A stretch of 64,000 nt of DNA from Boesenbergia rotunda (GCA_024364735.1 JAGFNQ010001192.1:394346-458345); one strand, 5' to 3'; shown: positions 11,616-22,131, counted from the first letter of the stretch. Notes: generated by a model not told the origin, from the letters alone. Numbers and translations are program-made.

Positions 11616-11630
11616 TGTTTTTATTTCAGG
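11616..11630 (+). other. Possible 3' splice site in the LTR
   Basis: A T-rich tract ends in TTTCAG followed by GTTGAGATACTTGG. The 3' LTR carries the same signal (AG at 17047-17048), and the related element has an equivalent T-rich tract and CAG/GTTGA at 27441-27442. With donor-like GTAAGG upstream, a spliced leader is plausible. Confidence 0.45.
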
Positions 11631-12012
11631 TTGAGATACTTGGAGTCGCCAGAAGAGCATAGCAGCCAGTCCCTACCCATCGTGACGACATGGTTATGTG
11701 TTTGTACTGGGCAGTGTATTTGTTTCATATGTCCTTAGCGATTTGTATATGTATTACGAGTGTGTCGTGTGCCCTAAGGGATTGTTGTATTGGTTGTTCT
11801 ATCCTAAGTCGGACCGATCCGCAGTCAGGTATGATTTACTTAGTTGTCGGGTACTTTTACGTTGTGTTTATCTATTTTGGAGGCCTGAGGCCAAATATAT
11901 ACTGCGTGAGTTGTCATATATATTGTTTGTATGTGTAAATTGTCCACCGGACAGGGTAGGGTCTGTCCGATTTTATATTGGAACAGCGGCTCTTGGGTCT
12001 CGGGGCGTGACA

Positions 12013-12185
12013 ATTTATTTTGGTATCAGAGCTCAGGTTGCGAGATACCTCGGGTATTTGCGGATTTTTTGGTGTTTATCTGATACCAATTTATTTTGGT
12101 ATCAGAGCGAGGTTTTGTCGGATACCTTGAGGACTTGTGGATTAAGGGTGTCTGTCCGATACCAATTTATTTTGGTATAAGAGTG
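12013..12185 (+). promoter_or_regulatory. Primer binding site present in three tandem copies
   Basis: TTGGTATCAGAGC lies directly after the LTR (12020-12032). It repeats near 12096-12108 and, with changes, near 12172-12183. The second and third copies are preceded by GATACCAA, so each can fold into GATACCAA-TTTA-TTTTGGTATC. The related element at 27851 has the same arrangement. Confidence 0.8.
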
Positions 12186-14056
12186 TAGGTTTGTGATGCC
12201 TACTTGTTTTACGAGTCTTGTCAGATTTGTCTGGAGTATTTTTCTCGATGTGGTTGTTTGGGACTTGGCGATGGGACTTCTTCAGGCGACAGGTATTTCT
12301 CCTAATCTTTTGTATCCCTTATCCTATTTAGGTATTGGTTAAGAAATTCTCACATGTTATTGGATCATGTTACTATACCTGTATATTTAGGTATGATTTA
12401 GAAATTCTCACAAGTTATTGGATCATGTTACCCCTCTTGTATATTTGGCTATGGTTAGTAGTTCTCACATGTTACTGGATCATGTTACCATTCCTGTATA
12501 TTTAGGTATGATTTAGAAATTCTCACATGTTATTGGATCATGTTACTATACCTGTATATTTAGGTATGATTTAGAAATTCTCACAGGTTATTGGATCATG
12601 CTACTATACCTGTATATCTAGGTATGATTTAGAAATTATCTCGTGTTATCGGATCATGCTACCATTCCTGTATATTTAGGTATGGTTAGAAATTCTTTCA
12701 TGTCATTGGATCAGGTTGTTATTCCTGTATATTTATGTATAGTTAGAAATTCTCTCATGTTATTGGATCAATTCACAGTAGCTCATGGAGCTACAAGTTT
12801 TTTATTGTTATGTATATCTGGACAGATAAGCTATATGTCATGTCTTGAGTACATGATCTGCATTGATGCAGTAGGGTAGCATTAGCTACATATTATTATG
12901 ATTAGTAGAGGATTGATACAATCTGTTCTTTGGGGATTTTGACCATGGATCACTTGTACTTGGTTGAATAACTAAAAAGGTACCTACAGACTTATGATTT
13001 GCGTGGAGGCAAATCATTTATAAAACTAGACCACCTTTGCTTAGATGATATCGGGGACGACCCGTTGGGAAATAAAGGAATTGCTTCATGAGAATATTGA
13101 GATACTCCTGAGAGATTGCACGTCTCTATCTCCTTGTTATGGAGTAGGACCTTAGAAGGTTTTGATCATGGAATGGAGGAATTTCACTATATTGGATAAC
13201 GAGGCGATGGTCGGTATGACTCGCTAGTTGCTACGCTATTCTATGAGGGATTCTGACTCATAGATTGGGTATATATGGTTGGATAATCTCAATGGTGCAT
13301 CGCGATGTACGACCCATTAGGGTGCGGAGGATGTGGAGTTAGTTGTATCCTTACCTTTCGTTGAGATATTGAACATTAATCAGGAGGTTAAAGATGCCCA
13401 CTATTTTCGGTTATTATATCTCCATCGTGGACCTATTAGTTCACGGGATGATAAGGTTGATATCACCATGGATTTTCTCATAGGTGTTGAGAGGTGGATT
13501 GAGATTGACGAATCTCTATGATATGTTGTATTTTGAGGATTCTATTAGGGGATATGGACCTGTCAGATTTGTAGTTTTGTGATGGATCATTTAGTGCATA
13601 TATGATCTTTTTGTGGTTGATCGTTTGGAAGTTTGTGAGTGATGGTGGCATATGGTGATATTCTGGCACAAACCTTAACTATATGTTGTCTTTCGACGAT
13701 CTATTGGAGGATATATGCATGCCTCGTGATGTTCGGAGGATGTTATTGATCTGGGGATACTTGAGTGATACTTATGGATTTGACGTTTTACATTTGAGGA
13801 TCGGAGTATAGATTTAGCGCTAGTGATCTTATGGTTGAGCACCCTAGATAGGTGTGAATGATTGGTTGTTCGGTTGTTCTTGGTTATCGGATAATAACCT
13901 CTGGATTGATAACTCCAGTTGCTTCGTAGCAGTGTAACCTTAGGGTATTAGATGAAGTGGGTACTCATGAGGAGTACCGACATGTTTAGCTGCTAGTGTG
14001 TGCCGTATGAGAAATAGACGAAATTTGGGGACCAAATTTTTATTAGTAGGGGAGAA
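12186..14056 (+). other. Internal non-coding domain of LARD-like element 1
   Basis: No gene is present. A roughly 60-bp tandem repeat fills about 12355-12780. Its units contain ATACCT and AGGTAT as short inverted arms, and GGATCATG is shared. From about 12940 onward the sequence aligns by eye with the internal region of the related element (28770-29045 and 31249-32028), including GACCATGGATCAC and GAGGTGGATTGAGATTGA. The end, GGGGACCAAATTTTTATTAG and then the polypurine tract 14048-14056, resembles the 3' end of chromovirus internal regions. Confidence 0.75.
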
Positions 14057-17000
14057 TGTAAAATACGGCAATTCAAAAATCTGGACTAGGAAATTTTTGG
14101 GATTTTTCCTGATAAAGTCTAGGATTTTCGGCCCTACGAGAGGAGCCAAGGGGTTTTATTGTAAACCTTAAAACTTATTAAGGGCTTCATGGATGAAAAC
14201 CTTAAATAGTTGGATTAAGTAAATTTATCTGAAGTTAAGGGGTTAAGCTGATAAATTATTTAACTTCAGAGACTTGAGGTGTATTATATAAATTTAGAGG
14301 TTTAAACTGTTAAATCCTTTACCCAAAGGGTAATGTTTGGATTTCGGAGAAGTGAAGGGCTTTTCTGCAAAAAGTCCCGCACATATAAGCCTTATTTTCC
14401 TCTTCAATTGCACGCAGCCACACCCCCTGATCCGCGTGCCCTAGCCGCATAAAGACCCGACGCCTGCCCAAGCTGCAGCCGACTCTTCTTCCGTTTTCCT
14501 TCGCTCGTGTGCCCTAGCTGCAGCTGAACGCCGATGCTCTTCTCCCTTTCCTCCTCTCAATCGAGCCTTCGTCTCCCTTCATCTCGAGTGGCACCGGCGA
14601 CGAGCTCCGCCACCCCCCACCCCCACACAGGCCTCAGCTGTCGGAATCGAGTGAGGCGGCCCCGATCTGCCCTCTGCTGCCATGGGTACATAGGAATCAA
14701 ATACTGGTTGGTTGGATCTTGTTTCCTAGTCTCTGATTCCCTTCTTGTGGTGCGTGTGCTTTCCGATTGCTGCGGGCGATCCTGGTTATTTGTTGAACCT
14801 TAATCGACCCATGGTTCTGCAGTTTCATTTTCCCTGAATAGATTTGGGAGTAGGGGACTATCCAGCGAAGGAGGATTCCATTTTGGGTTGCGCTACTTCC
14901 TCTATCCTTTTCGATCAGCAAAGATTAGCCATCATCCAGGTATGATACGTTGGAATTTGTTAGGTCTGTGAATTTGGGTGATTGATTTTGTGGATTGGTG
15001 TAGCCATTGTGTAGATCAGTGGCATGTTAATGTTGTTATTGGATCAGAATTTGGAATGATAGCAGTAACGATCTAAGTTGAATTAAATGTCCTATTCTAT
15101 TTGATTCATATGAGTGCAGTTGTGTTTGTTTTTTTGGGTTTGTAGAAGTCACCGTGAGCTTCATCATCTGGTGGTAGTTGTTTATTGAGTTTTGGTTTCT
15201 GGCCGTGTACCGTGTGGAGCTTGCTGGGTGGTTCAAGTCTTGGAGCTTGCAATATTCGGCAGAATCCAGGTAAGGGTGCTCTCAAGCCAATTTGATTTGG
15301 TTATGGAATTTGATTAGTGAATTGTGTGGCTGAGATCATAATCTGTTCACTAGGTATTGAATTATTATAATTGTCATTTCAATTTTGATACCCTATTGTG
15401 AGGTTAACTCTTGGATTGATAAATGTTAATCAGGTTGGAAGGGGATTAGGCTTTATTGGAAACAGAGCTAGTTTAGAAATGAGGAGATGATACGCAACAC
15501 AAAGCATTTATTTCAGTGGTTAATTAAATGTGTATGCGATTGTGAATAGGCTTAGGATTGAACATAATCTTAAGTACGTGAGGTAATTAAGAATTGATCG
15601 GTTAATTAGATGAAATTTACTGAAAAGGGGATGATTAGGTTAACCCTAATACGGTTTAGGGATTTGGTTTAGCTACTTGATAATTGAAATGATAGCTAAA
15701 ATTATGCCTTTGATACAGGGCCTTGATTTGGGTTATTGTTGCTGATTCTTGGACGGGAAGTTCACATTGATACGGATTTCACTTACGTTGGAGGCGGGTA
15801 CCCTTTGACTTATCTTTTAGATATTGTCATCTTGTTATGCATAGCCTGTTATAGATAGTAGTAAGATCATACGCTATCCCTGTTTATTATGCATGTTCTG
15901 GATACTTGTTAGTTATCCCTGGGTTATTATGCCTGTCTTGGATACTTGTTAGTTATCCCTGGTTATTATGTCTATCTTGGATACTTGTTAGTTATCCCTG
16001 GTTATTATGCATGTCTTGGATACTTGTTAGTTATCCCTGGTTAGTATGCCTATTCTGGATACTTGTTGACTATCCCTGTTTATTATGCCTGCCTTAGATA
16101 CCTGTGGTTTATCCCTGAGTTATTATGCTGTTAGTTCCATACAGTATCAGGTAGTGTCATATCTATATGTATGCTTAGAGATCGTGATGTATCTCCTGCC
16201 TTTGACCTTGAGGGATCGGTAGTTTTCGGCCAGTATACCTTGTAGGTTAACTGTATTTCCTGTTATAGGATTTCAGACTGAGACCTAGTATACTGAGAAC
16301 TTGGGAGGGAGGTATGTGTATCTATCATACACCATCCTTGCATTGTTGCATGCCGGCGATCAGCGACTCCCTTGTGGTTGAGCCTATCGTCTTCCGGTAC
16401 ATGATATGCGCACACGGCCACTCATGGGTTAGTGGATACCGTAGGATGTGTGCATTTGCTCTGTACTGCTCCGCTCGACCGCTCAAGGGTAGTGGCTTCG
16501 GAGCGTGGTAGCAGGCGGAGATCCCTTCTCTTCCCATAGACCAGAGGAGATGAGAGCGACGCTCCCTCATATATACATGGGGTAGGGGGGCGGTCCCCCG
16601 ACAGTATCCTGTCCACTCGGTCACTCAGGAGCAGTGATATCAGGGTGCGTACAGTGTCACAGCTCTACCCACTCGGCCGACACAGTATCGCCTGTCTCGA
16701 TGGCTTGATTGGCGTCAGGGGTGACCATGACATTGCACCATGTGCATATTTTGCATCGTGCATTGATTGCTGCATTTATTTGCTGCACTTGTTTGACATG
16801 CATATACTGGATACCTGTATACCTTGGAATATATGTTATACTTGTTCCCTAGGGACTTATGTCACCCTCTGCAGGATAGGTGGATTCTGGTATGTATTTT
16901 ATTCAGTATCTTCAGTATACCCTTTCCTATTGTTCATATGAGACTGTATCAGCGTAGACTCCTATTGTTATTATAACGTACTATGCATATCTGCTGGGTA

Positions 17001-17431
17001 TTCGCTGAGTTTATGGACTCACACCGTTGCCATATTTTTTTATTTCAGGTTGAGATACTTGGAGTCGCCAGAAGAGCCCAGCAGGCAGTCCCTACCCATC
17101 GTGACGACATGGTTATGTGTTTGTACTGGGCAGTGTATTTGTTTCATATGTCCTTAGCGATTTGTATATGTATTACTAGTGTGTCGTGTGCCCTAAGGGG
17201 TTGTTGTATTGGTTGTTCTATCCTAAGTCGGACCGGTCCGCAGTCAGGTATGATTTACTTAGTTGTCGGGTACTTTTACGTTGTGTTTATCTATTTTGGA
17301 GGCCTGAGGCCAAATATATACTGCGTGGGTTGTCATATATATTGTTTGTATGTGTAAATTGTCCGCCGGACAGGGGAGGTGCTGTCCGATTTTATATTGG
17401 AACAGCGGCTCTTGGGTCTCGGGGCGTGACA
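14057..17431 (+). repeat. 3' LTR of LARD-like element 1
   Basis: It is the 3375-bp partner of the 5' LTR with the same ends, TATA-like site (about 14383-14389), 39-bp repeat (about 15880-16107) and splice-like acceptor. Differences are scattered single bases and one-base run-length changes. Confidence 0.92.
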
Positions 17432-17437
17432 TTTCAT

Positions 17438-17838
17438 CTAATTTCCAAGACTTCCTAGAGACCATTCCTTGAGATCTATATACCATGGACCCCAAAGGCT
17501 CCTAGAGCTTCCCCTTGAGCTCTGAGTCCTAGCCACCTCCCTAGGTGACTCAATCCACACTAGACCACACCAGTGAGCCCCCGGTGATTCTTGGCCTACA
17601 AATCTAACCTTCTTAACCTGGGACACTTTGTCCTTGGTTAAGCCATTTTCTTTTCCTTTGAATGGCACCCCCTTGCCATCCTTGGACTTCTCCCTCTTGC
17701 CATGATTGTATGCTTCCCCAGCATACTTCTTTTTGTTGGCATTGGAGACTTTAGACTGGTATCCAAACCCCGATCTATCATAATTGGGTTTTATACTACC
17801 CAAAACCATGTCTAAGCCCTTTGATCCAACCGTGAATC
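17438..17838 (-). pseudogene. Copia gag-pol linker remnant
   Basis: The minus-strand frame contains GSKGLDMVLGSIKPNYDRSG. The two SIRE-like gag regions in this window (near 23520 and 62757) have a closely similar GSKGLDMILGKQKSV segment just after gag. The frame ends in SLGN and a stop next to the target duplication. It was originally joined to the gag at 19162-20458, before the solo LTR inserted. Confidence 0.65.
17834..17838. repeat. Target-site duplication GAATC, left
   Basis: Its match is at 19162-19166, directly after the solo LTR. Confidence 0.9.
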
Positions 17839-17954
17839 TGTTGGTGCAGGCAGCACCTAAGTCAAACCTGGGTTTTGATAATGGCAAAGGGTTCAGAAGT
17901 TAAGATGTTATTGTGATCTAATTTGTTTACTAAGTGTGCAGGAAGAAGCCCTAG

Positions 17955-18175
17955 GTACACTAGACAAAGAAGTCTTGGTCGAGGACTGGGCAAGAAGTCC
18001 TGGCAAAGGGCTGGGCAAAGAAGTCCTGGTCAAGGACTGGGCAAGAAGACCTGACCGAAAGTCGGGCAAAGAAGTCCTAGTCGAGGACTGGGCACGAAGT
18101 CCTGGCAAGGGGCTGGGCACCGAAGACCTGATTGGAAGTTGGGCACGAAGACCTGGTCAGGTGGATTGGGAAAAA
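17955..18175 (+). repeat. Tandem array of AGTCC...GGACT dyad units in U3
   Basis: About seven units of roughly 30 bp have the form GAAGTCCTGGTCGAGGACTG followed by GGCA. In most units AGTCC and GGACT (or a variant) can pair around a short loop. Loop and arm sequences vary from unit to unit. Confidence 0.75.
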
Positions 18176-18442
18176 GTCCAACCGGAGGAGCTGGTTGGCA
18201 AAAGGTAAATTCTCCTGAGAGGAGTAGGTGAGGACGTGTTCCCCGTCGAGGGAACAGTAGGCGTCGGTTCAACCTAGGGTTCCATTTGGGAGACCTGAAG
18301 TCAGAACCAAGACAGCTATAGCTGTAAATATTGACTAACTTTCTTGCTTTGTTTGGTTTGGAACTAACCTTGGTTGCAGGGACCGAAGGAGTGTGTTTCT
18401 GCAGCTCAGAACGCCCCAAAGGAAGGGGGTAGGAAACTGGGC

Positions 18443-18641
18443 TAGGCGCCCGGGAGGTCCCGGGCACCCAAGGTAAAAGCCAAAACTGTAATTAAGCAAG
18501 AACGCTTCGAAATCACACTGAGCTAGGCGCCCTGGAGGTCCCGGGCGCCCAAGGTCAAAGCCAAAGAGGTAATCGAAGCAAATCAGCCACAAAGCCAGCA
18601 GACCAAGTCAAGCTAGGAACCTAGGAGGTCTCGGGCGCCCT
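18443..18641 (+). repeat. Three GC-rich inverted repeats in U3
   Basis: Units at 18443-18470, 18524-18551 and 18614-18641 have the form GGCGCCC-GGGAGGTCCC-GGGCRCC. They are spaced about 80-90 bases apart and end about 100 bases before the TATA box. The third has a degraded left arm. Confidence 0.85.
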
Positions 18642-18741
18642 AGTCAGCTCCAGAGGCCGAGTCGAAGGGGATAAGCGCTGACCGAGTTGCGGATTGAGTT
18701 TTCCATAGATGAAGGCACGTGTCAGATGCCCCCAGGAGCAC

Positions 18742-18748
18742 TATAAAA
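18742..18748 (+). promoter_or_regulatory. TATA box of the solo LTR
   Basis: CTATAAAAGG sits after GGAGCA and before a GC-rich stretch, which is a strong plant TATA context. Confidence 0.75.
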
Positions 18749-19161
18749 GGGGCTCGACCCCAAGGCTTCACAGACACAGTTTTCATACGCTCCAAAGCTT
18801 TTCGTTCAAGCGCTACGCCCCAGCAAACTCCGATTTTGAGACTCCAGCGCCGACAACGTCCCTCTACTCCGAAATACGATCCACATCGGACGTCGGTAAC
18901 GAAAAGTGTAATTAGTTTCATTTACTGCAATATTTCTGTACTCAAATTGTAAACTATTTTTGCGCGATTATATTATTGCCCAAAGTAAACGGTCAAGGAC
19001 CGTGGGCCTTGGAGTAAGAGCCGACCGCAACTCCGAACCAAGTAAAATACTTGTGTTTTTGTGTGATAGTTTTTGTTTCCGCTGCATTTACTCTTTCTTT
19101 AATCCGAAGAAAAAGTTTTAACGATATTCACCCCCCCTCTATCGTTTCTCTCGATCCAACA

Positions 19162-19381
19162 GAATCATTCTAAGGACTTTTCCAATGTATCAAGCCTTGC
19201 CCTCAAGGCTTGATTTCTCTTTCTAGATTTTTAACCTTAATGTCCATATGTTCACTTTGGACATTCCTAGACCTACCCATTTTCTTAGGCATGTTCCTTC
19301 CCTTCTTGGGATTAATGTCATGATCCTTAGATCTAGAGGTCTTGGGTTGATCATGATGCATGCTTTTCCTAGGGTTTTGAT
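19162..19381 (-). pseudogene. Gag remnant downstream of the stop
   Basis: Conceptual translation beyond the gag stop continues in a basic, Lys-rich style with several stops, up to the target duplication of the solo LTR. It links the gag to the linker remnant at 17438-17838. Confidence 0.5.
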
Positions 19382-20458
19382 CTACCTTGTAACCCTATTC
19401 CTATCATGATACTTAAATCCAAAATTATGCACCATTAAGCATTTTTCATTAAATCTAGCATGCATGGAGGGATTATTAACACTATTTTTGATATGCATGG
19501 AGGAACTCAAATTAGAATTACACTTTAACTTAGGATTAGGAATTACCTCCCTTACCCTTGTAGTTCCTCCTTGATGTGGGCTTCTTTTCTTTCTCTCCTC
19601 CTTCTCCCATCTTCTTAGATGCTCCATTTTCTTTAGTTCTCCTTTTCTAGGACACTTAGTGTGGTAGTGCCCTAGCTCTCCACATGTGAAGCATCTAATC
19701 TTCTTTCTTTTATCTTGGGCTTCTCTATTCCTACACCCCATGTTAGATTTACAAGGAATTGAATTAGATTTAGATGTTACCTCCTTTTTCTTACTTGTTG
19801 GACACTTATCCTTGTAGTGTCCCTTTTTATTGCACCCAAAGCATAGGATGTGGTCTTTGGTTCTTGCTTTGGTGGAGGTAGAGGCTTCCTCTTGTTCTTG
19901 TGTGGATGTGGGTCTCTCCTCCTCCTCAATCCTTGACGTTGACACATCCTCTTCTTCTCTTGATGAGGTGGATGATCTTTCACTTAATTCCTCTACCTCA
20001 CTTGAAGAAATTGACAACTCCTTTTCTTTTTCTTCTTCTTGACCCATTTGACTTGTCTCCTTCTCTTGGTCTTTTTGGACACTTGAACTTATTTCTTCGG
20101 GCTCTTCTACTAGTTGAACTTGTGTAGGGTTCTTATGAACTTCTTCCAATTTATTCCACAACTCGTAGGCATTTGTATATGTCCCTACACTACCCAAAAT
20201 ATTATTAGGCAAAATATTTATCAAAATACTAATTACCTTCTCATTGGCTTTTGATTGTGCTTGTTGTTCATGATTCCAAAATCTAGGCCTAAGCTTCTTC
20301 CCATGATTATCCTTTGGAATCTCGAAGGGCTCTTCAATCACCATTCTACATTCCCACTCTATTCCAAAACATGTCTTCATTCTTGCCCGCCAATAGTCAA
20401 AATCTGCATGATCGTAAGGAGGTGGAGTGTAGATGTCGTACCCAAGTTTGTCTTCCAT
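19382..20458 (-). CDS. gag: Copia gag with two zinc knuckles
   Basis: This minus-strand frame starts at ATG 20458 (MEDKLGYDIYTPPPYDH); the frame is open further up to a GTG inside the primer site, which I do not take as the start. The N-terminal part (DYWRARMKTCF, and AYELWNKLEEVH) matches the UBN2-type Copia gag domain. A Glu/Ser-rich segment follows, then knuckles CFGCNKKGHYKDKC and CFTCGELGHYHTKC, which would bind RNA. The capsid domain looks shortened: the usual stretch between LWNKL and the zinc finger is replaced by acidic low-complexity sequence. A stop at 19382 is followed by more in-frame remnant to 19162 with further stops, so the original gene was longer. It is probably no longer functional as a full gag. 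Confidence 0.75.
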   Translation of the reverse strand: MEDKLGYDIYTPPPYDHADFDYWRARMKTCFGIEWECRMVIEEPFEIPKDNHGKKLRPRFWNHEQQAQSKANEKVISILINILPNNILGSVGTYTNAYELWNKLEEVHKNPTQVQLVEEPEEISSSVQKDQEKETSQMGQEEEKEKELSISSSEVEELSERSSTSSREEEDVSTSRIEEEERPTSTQEQEEASTSTKARTKDHILCFGCNKKGHYKDKCPTSKKKEVTSKSNSIPCKSNMGCRNREAQDKRKKIRCFTCGELGHYHTKCPRKGELKKMEHLRRWEKEERKKRSPHQGGTTRVREVIPNPKLKCNSNLSSSMHIKNSVNNPSMHARFNEKCLMVHNFGFKYHDRNRVTR

Positions 20459-20514
20459 TGTTCTTCCTCTAGTTTTTCTCTTCTTGGCGGTTATTCCAAT
20501 CAAGAGCGGTCCTT

Positions 20515-20526
20515 GCTCTGATACCA
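20515..20526 (-). promoter_or_regulatory. Primer binding site, initiator Met-tRNA
   Basis: TGGTATCAGAGC on the minus strand lies two bases from the CA end of the LTR at 20529. Confidence 0.88.
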
Positions 20527-20528
20527 CT

Positions 20529-21557
20529 TGTTAGATCGATTCGGTATGCTAGAGGGGGGTGAATAGCACTTCTTCTAACTCTTCTACCTACGTTGTTAGT
20601 TGCGCAAGCGGAATATACAATAAAAATGAATCTAACAACAAAGAACAATGCTAACAAGAAGATTTACTTGGTATCCACCCCTAAGGGTGACTAATCCAAG
20701 AATCTGTCGGTGGATCACTCCTCGGATAACCTCCGGCTAGCCCTTGTCGCTCCTTGTGGGTGGAGAAACCTCACCACAACACCTTGACAAGACTTGAGCA
20801 CCAAGACAACTATTTTGCCTTTAACCAAGACAAAATTCGTCAAGAGTCTCAGCCCTCACGAAGTCCTCTTTAAATAGAACTTAGGGCTGACAACTCGCCA
20901 CGAGTCGACTGCTCCCAGGGCAGTCGACTGGTGCCACTGAAAATCGACTGTTGCAACTCCAACGTTCGAATTTTCAGCCAACTCACTAGCCGCTACCAGT
21001 CGACTGCTCCAGGGCAGTCGACTGGTCTGAGGCTGAAAACCTTCTGTGAGTTTTATCAGTCGACTGCCTCCCAGGGCAGTCGACTGGTCCACTCACACAC
21101 CTAAGGTTACCCTTCCCGAGTACATTTCACTCCGCACTTGAACCCTAGGATTTCCCGAGTACAATCACTCAGCACTCGTACCCTCACGACTCAACTGACT
21201 CCTCATCAGCAGCCTCGACTATTGCCTTCGCGCCCTCTTCATCTTCATCTACCGTCCCTCGGATGCACGCAAGCCTCCAGCTTGCCTCCATTCCATCCTT
21301 CACGCATGCCTCGAAGTCAGCGCCCCTCAGCTCATCGTCCCTGCTATCCATAGTCCCTCAGGCGCACACACAAGCCTCCAGCTTGTCTCTATGCCACCCT
21401 TCACTATACCGAGGCCGTCCAACTGAATCAATATGTGTAACCTGTACAACCTGCACATTCACATACACATATCAAATACACAAGGGTAAACCTAACTTAA
21501 ACCCTTTACCCAAACATCAAAACTCATGGTCACTTCGGACCACCAATTGCCTCAACA
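20529..21557 (-). repeat. 5' LTR of the older Copia element
   Basis: On the minus strand it begins TGTTGAGGCAATTGG and ends ATCGATCTAACA, 1029 bp in all, next to a primer site. A TATA-like TATTTAAA lies at 20869-20876. Three inverted-repeat units of the CAGTCGACTG family lie directly upstream of it. The right side abuts another Copia LTR fragment, so this element probably inserted into that LTR. Confidence 0.8.
20902..21086 (-). repeat. Three CAGTCGACTG inverted-repeat units upstream of the TATA box
   Basis: Units at 20902-20930, 20997-21024 and 21057-21086 each have two CAGTCGACTG-type palindromes around CTCCCAGGG-like spacers, so a long arm CAGTCGACTGC-CC...GG-GCAGTCGACTG can form. The spacer length varies by one or two bases. 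Confidence 0.85.
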
Positions 21558-21905
21558 TAAACTCCTTCCGTGCTCGAGTTCCTCCATGCTGCAAACGATC
21601 AAGATCGACGACACGCCGCCCAAGACATTCTGCGATCCTTCCAGGGTCGACGGTATATTTTATTCGTTGTTTAAATTCTGTACTCGACTTACCTATTTTT
21701 AATATTTTTCTCGACATATTGCCCAACAAAAATGGTCAAGGATCGTGGGCCTTGGAGTAGGAGTCGTCAAAGACTCTGAACCAAGTAAAAAGAAACATAT
21801 TAGCGTTGTGCTTTTAATTCTTCCGCTGTGCTCTGATTATTCCAAAAATTTTACGTAATCGCTATTAACCCGCCCCCCCCCTCTATCAATTACAACGATC
21901 CCACA
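21558..21905 (+). repeat. 3' end of a SIRE-like Copia LTR
   Basis: It contains CGTGGGCCTTGGAGTAGGAG and CCCCCCTCTATC, both shared with the solo LTR at 17839, and ends GATCCCACA just before a primer site. The left part is missing where the older Copia LTR abuts. Confidence 0.8.
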
Positions 21906-21907
21906 AG

Positions 21908-21919
21908 TGGTATCAGAGC
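21908..21919 (+). promoter_or_regulatory. Primer binding site, initiator Met-tRNA
   Basis: TGGTATCAGAGC lies two bases after the LTR end. A T-rich leader follows to the gag start at 22132. Confidence 0.88.
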
Positions 21920-22131
21920 GGGTTGCTCAACCTTGGTGAAACCACCAACTGAGCAATTTTTCAGAATTGTTTTTTTTGTTCGTGTTAAAAAAAATCTATT
22001 TTCCTTCGTTCTTCGAGGTTTGTGCAACACCACTCGAATTGTTTTTAAGTTTTTTTGTATACCGCACTACTAATCCAAGACAAAGTCTTGGGATGTGTCT
22101 TTTTGTTTCTGTTTTCTTTTCAGGAATACCA

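Larger units (their letters stand above)
8640..12012 (+). repeat. 5' LTR of LARD-like element 1
   Basis: It begins TGTAAAATACGG and ends GGGGCGTGACA. A TATA-like ATATAAG is at 8966-8972, followed by a GC- and pyrimidine-rich stretch (9000-9290) that resembles a plant 5' untranslated region. Later parts hold possible splice donors (CAG/GTATGA near 9520, CAG/GTAAGG near 9850), a 39-bp tandem repeat and a possible splice acceptor. Short open frames inside are not conserved in kind and look incidental. Confidence 0.92.
8640..17431 (+). mobile_element. Complete coding-free LTR retrotransposon (LARD-like)
   Basis: Two 3.37 kb direct repeats bounded by TG...CA flank a 2044-bp internal region with a Met-tRNA primer site at its start and a polypurine tract (AGGGGAGAA) at its end. 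A 5-bp target duplication surrounds the whole. No frame encodes a gag or pol domain. This is the layout of a large retrotransposon derivative that moves with enzymes supplied in trans. The last bases of the internal region resemble the ends of Gypsy chromoviruses, so a Gypsy parent is likely. The LTRs differ at roughly one base per hundred where I compared them, which suggests a fairly recent insertion. Confidence 0.92.
17839..19161 (+). mobile_element. Solo LTR of a SIRE-like Copia element
   Basis: This is 1323 bp bounded by TGTTGGTGCAG and GATCCAACA, with a perfect GAATC duplication and no internal region, as left by recombination between two LTRs. In order it holds a dyad-rich tandem array, three GC-rich inverted repeats, a TATA box, and a 3' part (CGTGGGCCTTGGAGTA and CCCCCCTCTATCG) shared with the LTRs at 21558 and, inverted, 34384. 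Confidence 0.92.
17432..21557 (-). mobile_element. Older Copia element (gag end and 5' LTR), interrupted
   Basis: Read on the minus strand, it contains an LTR (21557-20529), a Met-tRNA primer site, gag, and a gag-pol linker remnant. It continues left of the 8640-17431 insertion into 7163-8634. A solo LTR splits it at 17838/19162. No protease, integrase or reverse transcriptase was found. The zinc-knuckle gag and the LYDMVLG-type linker point to Copia. The far LTR is outside the window or deleted. Confidence 0.75.

Noticed and set aside
18030..18467. 145-residue minus-strand open frame
   Set aside because: It runs through a tandem array and GC dyads in an LTR; composition is driven by the repeats.
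20458..20527. Gag start at a GTG inside the primer site
   Set aside because: It overlaps the primer binding site and is not an ATG; the ATG at 20458 begins the recognisable gag sequence.
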